A DNA stretch of 64,000 bases, from assembly GCF_954871325.1 (NCBI RefSeq), contig NC_088776.1:54268569-54332568 (forward strand). The letters run 5' to 3'. Shown here one piece after another: positions 59,476 through 64,000 of this stretch. The notes below the pieces were generated by a model that was given only the letters and a program-made list of their open reading frames with translations, did not search any database and had not been told where the DNA came from. Made by a program: the position numbers and the translations under genes. This stretch comes from Gordionus sp. m RMFG-2023 (lineage: Eukaryota > Nematomorpha > Gordioida > Chordodea > Parachordodidae). Numbering within the stretch: position 1 is the first letter of the stretch; each line of letters starts with the position of its first letter.

Positions 59476-61602
59476 TTTTCAAATTTCTTCTGATGATTAT
59501 TTTTTCTTAAATTAAAATAAGGTTTATAAAAATTTTGAAATAATATTCACTTAAACTATTTTTTTCCTAATACATAAATGAGGTATTTCTGTTTTTTAAA
59601 CACTTCAAATTTATTTATTATACAACTTAATAATTTTTTTTAATGTATCAATCACCAAATAAAACACTTGCAACCCCATATGCGTGGCCAGGATTTTCCT
59701 AAAGGGAGGGGGTATATGGGGGGGGGGCATTCGGCCCGCATTTGCCCGGGCTTCGGCTGAGTTACATTAGTCTATATATAGTCATAAAATATTTTTACAA
59801 GATAGGAGGTTAATTTTAATTAAAAAAACCTGGAACAAATATGAAATATATTTTTATTAGTTTATATAAAATATAATAAATTTATATAAAAGCATGGTAA
59901 TTTAATCCAAACACGTATAAGAAATTTATTTATAAAAAGTAAGTAGACATATATTTGATATTCCTTTATTATGTAGAATTAATTACAAAATACTAGGTAA
60001 AATTCCACTTTTACAGACATATTTGACAGTTAGAGAATATATTACAGTTGATATTTTAATAAATTTTACTAATCAATGCTCTTAATAATAAATATAGCAA
60101 CAATTTGCATTCAATTATTTAACGCCAGCTTTTTATTTTAAATAAAAAATGATATATTAAAAATTAATCTTTATATTATTCATCCCACAATGTCTTTAAA
60201 AGATATTTTCTGATGTCCTTATCTATATTTTATAGTTTTCTGTAAAATATATAATTCGCTATATTAATAAAAATTACTTGATTGTCATATGATAATTGAA
60301 ATGTCGTAGATTATATTGTGCTTTAAATTTTTGATTTAATATTATCAATAGTTTTATAATTATATTTTACTTTTTAAGATAAATAAATTAAAATTACTCA
60401 CTTTATAAAAAATTATATTTGATATATTATATTATTTAGTAATTTTATGGATCTATTATTAATAATTATAATAAATTTCACGGCTTATATTCCATTTCTT
60501 AAAAAACATTTTTGAAATGATTATTTCTAAAAATGTATAAATTATGATGAATATTTTTATAAAAAAATTTCAACTTTTATATTCTTTCTTTCAAATTATT
60601 GTTTAAGATATATGCATACATTTTTGAGGGTCAGGGAGTGGGGAGAGGATTAAGTGGGATATTTTTTATTAGCTTAAAATGATATTCACAAAAAGTGATA
60701 AATTTAAGATTTACAGTATATCTAATTTTATCAATTATCATATGACAATCAAGTAATTTTTACCAATATAGCAAATTATATATTTTATAGAAAACTATAA
60801 AATATTGATAAGGACATCAGAAAATATCTTTTAAAGACATTGTAAGATGAAAAATATGAAGATTAATTTTTAATATCATTTTTTATTTAAAATAAATAGC
60901 TGGCGTTAAATAATAGAATGTAAATTGTTGCTATATTTATTATTAAGAGCATTGATTAGTAAAATTTATTAAAATATCAACTGTAATATATTCTCTAACT
61001 GTCAAATATGTCTGTAAAAGTGGAATTTTATCTAGCATTTTGTAATTAATTCTATATAATAGGGGAATATCAACTATATGTCTACTTACTTTTTATAAAT
61101 AAATTTCTTATATGTGTATGGAATAAATTATTACCATGCTTTTATATTAATGTATATACAATTTATTATATTTTATATAAACTAATACATATTTGTTCCA
61201 GGCTTATTTTTTTTATTAAAATTAACCTCCTATCTTGTAAAAATATTTTATGACTATATATAGACTAAGGTAACCCGGCCGAAACCCGGGCAAAAGCGGC
61301 CGAAGGCCCCCCCCCCAAATGAGGTATAGGGGCGAAGCCCCCAGTAATTTTTTAATCCCCCCCTTAGGAAAATCTTGACTACGCCTATGGGGTTGCACGT
61401 GTTTTATTTAGTGATACATTAAAAACAAAGACTATTAAGTGGTATAATAAATAAGTTTGAAGTGTTTAAAAAACAGAAATACTACATTTATGTATTAGGA
61501 AAAATAATTTAAGTGAATAATTTTTCAAAATTTTTATAAACCTTATTTTAATTTAAGAAAAAATAATAATCAGAAGAAATTTGAAAAATAAAATTTTTAT
61601 AT
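59463..61602. repeat. 2.1-kb imperfect palindrome (long inverted repeat)
   Basis: Left arm about 59463-60305, spacer about 430 bp, right arm about 60735-61602. Matching landmarks: TTTCAAATTTCTTCTGAT at 59478 and its complement near 61585; GATAGGAGGTTAATTTTAAT at 59801 and ATTAAAATTAACCTCCTATC near 61220; TTCTGATGTCCTTATC near 60208 and its complement near 60810. A GGGGGCTTCGCCCC-type hairpin and long G or C runs lie in each arm near 59705-59745 and 61295-61350. The arms differ by scattered substitutions and small indels. The whole looks like a foldback-type DNA transposon or an inverted duplication of a mobile element; no transposase is seen. Confidence 0.8.
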
Positions 61603-62106
61603 AAATGTAAATGTCATTTTTTTTCTATAGAAAGGCGCCATTCGGAAGAACGAAATATAAAAATTAACAACCTAATAAACAAAATTTAGTTTACAACCCA
61701 AACCAATTAATAATATAAATTTCAAATATCTTTTTTCTTCAAATATAGTTGAATATATTATTTTGTATATATTATAATAATCTATAATTACAAATACAAG
61801 CACAATATGATAATTTAATGATGATTTAATTTTGTGAGAAAATATAATATTTTAAAATTGTATTCTCGTTTAGTTTTGAGTGTTCCGAAATTGGCATCTT
61901 TATTTTTATATAAATAGAGTAAAGATAAAAATATATTTAAAATATAATAAAATTTATATTACTTTAATTGATTGGTTGTCCCCGTTAACCAAGTTCCAAA
62001 AACTCATGCATATGATTATAAAAGTTTGTAAAATAGTACGGTATGTATCGATTTAATATCGAAGTAACATTATTAATGATTTGATCTCTAGTTTGGCCTA
62101 AAAATA
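61603..62106. other. A+T-rich stretch between palindrome and arm fragment
   Basis: No gene or bounded repeat recognised. Confidence 0.4.
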
Positions 62107-62320
62107 TTTATTTTTCAAAAATTTCTTCCGATTATTATTTTTTTTTAAAATTTAAATAAGGTTTATAAAAATTTTGAAAAAATATTCACTTAAACTATTT
62201 TTCTCCTAATACATAAATGAGATAATTCTGTTTTTAAACACTTCAAACTTATTTTTATTACACCATTTAATAGTCTTTTTTTTAATGTATCACCAAATAA
62301 AACACCTGTTACCCTGTAAT
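62107..62320. repeat. third copy of the outer palindrome arm
   Basis: Runs from ATTTATTTTTCAAAAATTTC through CCTAATACATAAATGAGATA to CACCAAATAAAACACCTG, in the same sense as the left arm at about 59475-59685. It stops where the arm turns to the GCGTGGCCAGGATTTTCC segment, suggesting that an element boundary lies there. Confidence 0.7.
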
Positions 62321-62390
62321 AATTTAAATAATCAATTAAGCTTCAACTGTTAATGCTAAATTAATATATTGACATTATAGTTTCCACGTC

Positions 62391-62810
62391 ATTACAGAGA
62401 AACCATTACAGAGAAAACAATTACAGAGAAACTTTTACAGAGAAAACAATTAAAGAGAATGTCGTTTAAAGAGAAAACAATTAAAGAGAATGTCGTTTAA
62501 AGAGAATTTTTTTATAGAGAATTATTTTGTATTTTACAGAGAAACTTTTACAGAGAAAACAATTAAAGAGAATGTCGTTTAAAGAGAAAACAATTAAAGA
62601 GAATTTTTTTATAGAGAATTATTTTATAGAGAATGTATTTTACAGAGAAACTTTTACAGAGAAAACAATTAAAGAGAATGTCGTTTAAAGAGAATTATTT
62701 TATAGAGAATGTTTTTACAGAGAATGATTTTATAGAGAATGATTTTATAGAGAATGTTTTTACAGAGAATGATTTTATAGAGAATGATTTTATAGAGAAT
62801 TTTTTATAAA
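62391..62810. repeat. satellite array with AGAGAA units
   Basis: About 420 bases of short units, 12-16 bp long, each holding (C/T/A)AGAGAA followed by AACAATTA, TGTCGTTTA, ACTTTTA or TGATTTTA. Higher-order pairs such as ACAATTAAAGAGAATGTCGT repeat. There is no coding frame. Confidence 0.85.
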
Positions 62811-62921
62811 ATTTTATTTAAAGAATATGATTATATTATAAAAAATGTTAATCTATATAATATATAACATTTTTGTATAAATTTGTGTAATTATTACTTA
62901 GGGTGTGCATATTGTTTTTCT

Positions 62922-62965
62922 GGCCAGTCAAAACATAGTATGTATTGACTGGCCATATACTATGT
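62922..62965. repeat. two interleaved inverted repeats
   Basis: GGCCAGTCA (62922-62930) pairs with TGACTGGCC (62946-62954), and ACATAGTAT (62933-62941) pairs with ATACTATGT (62957-62965). The two stems interleave, so both cannot form in one simple hairpin. This is a pseudoknot-like or double operator-like arrangement. Confidence 0.6.
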
Positions 62966-63471
62966 GTTAACTTTTATTATAAATATTAAATATTTCGATA
63001 TGTATGAAATACTTACAAAAGACCAATCTTACATCTCAATTTACCATCATTTATTTAATACATTAATATCTTAATTATCTTTTTGCTAAACTTTCTTAAA
63101 TTTGTTTATCATTTGAAATATAGTGAGTTTTTTAGAAAGAGATACTAATTTTGAAAGAAATCGGTCCAATAAATAAAATTTAATTTTTTTATATCATTAT
63201 ATTTGGTAGCATTAAAATAGAGTAAAATTGACACAATGCAAAACTCTATTTTTGAATTTCAGAAAGTTTTATAATCTTATATCATGTTTAAATAAAATTT
63301 TCGAAGGTTACAAATTTTAAATTATAGATGTGACACACGGATAATCTATTCTTTAGTTAAAAGATATTTGTCAAGAAGCGACAAACCTTAATCGTACACC
63401 TCTATGTGGTTATCAAAATATTTTTATGGCAGTAAAAGTGTTTATCAATTGAAAACAATCTATGTTATGTT

Positions 63472-63562
63472 ATTCTATATAAACGACATTCTCTATCATT
63501 GTTTTCTCTATAAAAGTTTCTCCGTAATTGTTTTCTCTATAAAAGTTTCTCTATAATTGTTT
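63472..63562. repeat. inverted copy of the AGAGAA satellite
   Basis: AAACGACATTCTCT, then GTTTTCTCTATAAAAGTTTC repeated twice with variation. The reverse complement matches the higher-order units of 62391-62810 (GAGAAAACAATTA, AGAGAATGTCGTTT). Together they make an inverted pair enclosing about 660 bases. Confidence 0.8.
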
Positions 63563-63706
63563 ATTTTGTAAATGTTTGTCACTAAAGACCATTTTAGAAT
63601 ATTTTAAGTAATAATTTAATTATTTTTTTAAGTGATAATTTAATTATTTTTTTAAGTAATAATTTAATTATTTTCTTTTTAAATTTTGATAAATTTTTTT
63701 TAAATT

Positions 63707-64000
63707 ATGGCTGAATTTATTTTAAGTAGTCGAAACAATCAGTTACTACTTCTTGATTTTTACTTATTTCAAAAGGAAAAAACATCTAACCAAACAACCT
63801 ATTGGAGATGTATTCAATTCAATGTGGACGAATGCAGTGGACGTGCAAGAACTAAGAACGGAATCCCTATATTCCACAATCATAAACATAACCATGTACC
63901 AGACATTGCAGATATTGAAGCAAGAAGAGAGCTAAATAGAATTAAACAAGTGGCTTCTAGTTCCCAATCTCTGCCCAATAATATAATAGCCGATATATCT
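63707..64000 (+). CDS. FLYWCH zinc-finger protein, N-terminal part, runs off the window
   Basis: 98 codons without a stop to the window edge, starting at the first ATG after an in-frame TAA two codons upstream (63701-63703). The order F4, L13-L16, Y19, W33-x-C35, C43 (in CSGRAR), H61 and H63 (in HNHKHNHVP) fits the FLYWCH finger, a C2H2 fold named from residues F, L, Y, W, C and H. After the finger comes a Glu/Arg-rich helix (EARRELNRIKQ), usual for such proteins. FLYWCH fingers occur alone in host regulators and at the N terminus of many animal Mutator-like (MULE) transposases. The inverted satellite just upstream suits a transposon, but the catalytic domain would lie beyond the window, so both remain open. 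Confidence 0.75.
   Translation, partial: MAEFILSSRNNQLLLLDFYLFQKEKTSNQTTYWRCIQFNVDECSGRARTKNGIPIFHNHKHNHVPDIADIEARRELNRIKQVASSSQSLPNNIIADIS

Overview
The window looks like nuclear DNA of an invertebrate animal with a very A+T-rich genome (about three quarters A+T by eye). Both recognisable host genes are animal-type and spliced: a plasma-membrane calcium pump with a long calmodulin-binding tail, and a histone H2A.X. The phylum cannot be fixed from the sequence alone.

Layout. 1-14.1 kb is repeat-dominated: a decayed hAT transposase (about 2444-3520) broken by a hAT MITE, further MITEs, a hAT element nested in another hAT element (6510-8850), and a minus-strand RTE-type LINE fragment (about 11.86-12.96 kb) with two internal tandem duplications. 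14.1-41.3 kb is one plus-strand PMCA-type Ca2+-ATPase gene. I reconstructed 19 common exons plus two candidate alternative last exons (37553-38053 and 41017-41268). Every junction keeps frame, and the models give 1309 and 1226 residues. The introns are seeded with small hAT-like MITEs, several with intact target-site duplications. 41.3-48.7 kb has no recognised gene but holds divergent tandem repeats. 48713-51487 is a hAT element with a perfect 8-bp target duplication, a minisatellite and a 311-bp internal duplication. 51930-52378 is H2A.X, with one 41-bp intron and a C-terminal SQEY motif. 52.4-59.3 kb holds two more hAT MITEs, a second RTE fragment and a tRNA-derived SINE. 59.46-61.60 kb is a 2.1-kb imperfect palindrome. 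62.39-62.81 kb is an AGAGAA-rich satellite whose inverted copy lies at 63.47-63.56 kb, next to a FLYWCH zinc-finger ORF that runs off the window end (63707-64000).

How the parts relate. The two host genes have no evident functional link. The pump exports cytosolic Ca2+ and its alternative tails probably tune calmodulin and scaffold binding. H2A.X marks DNA breaks. Most of the rest is transposon-derived, chiefly hAT and its non-autonomous relatives. I recognised no retroviral, LTR or Polinton element, no rRNA and no CRISPR array. All calls are from reading the sequence; no database search was made.
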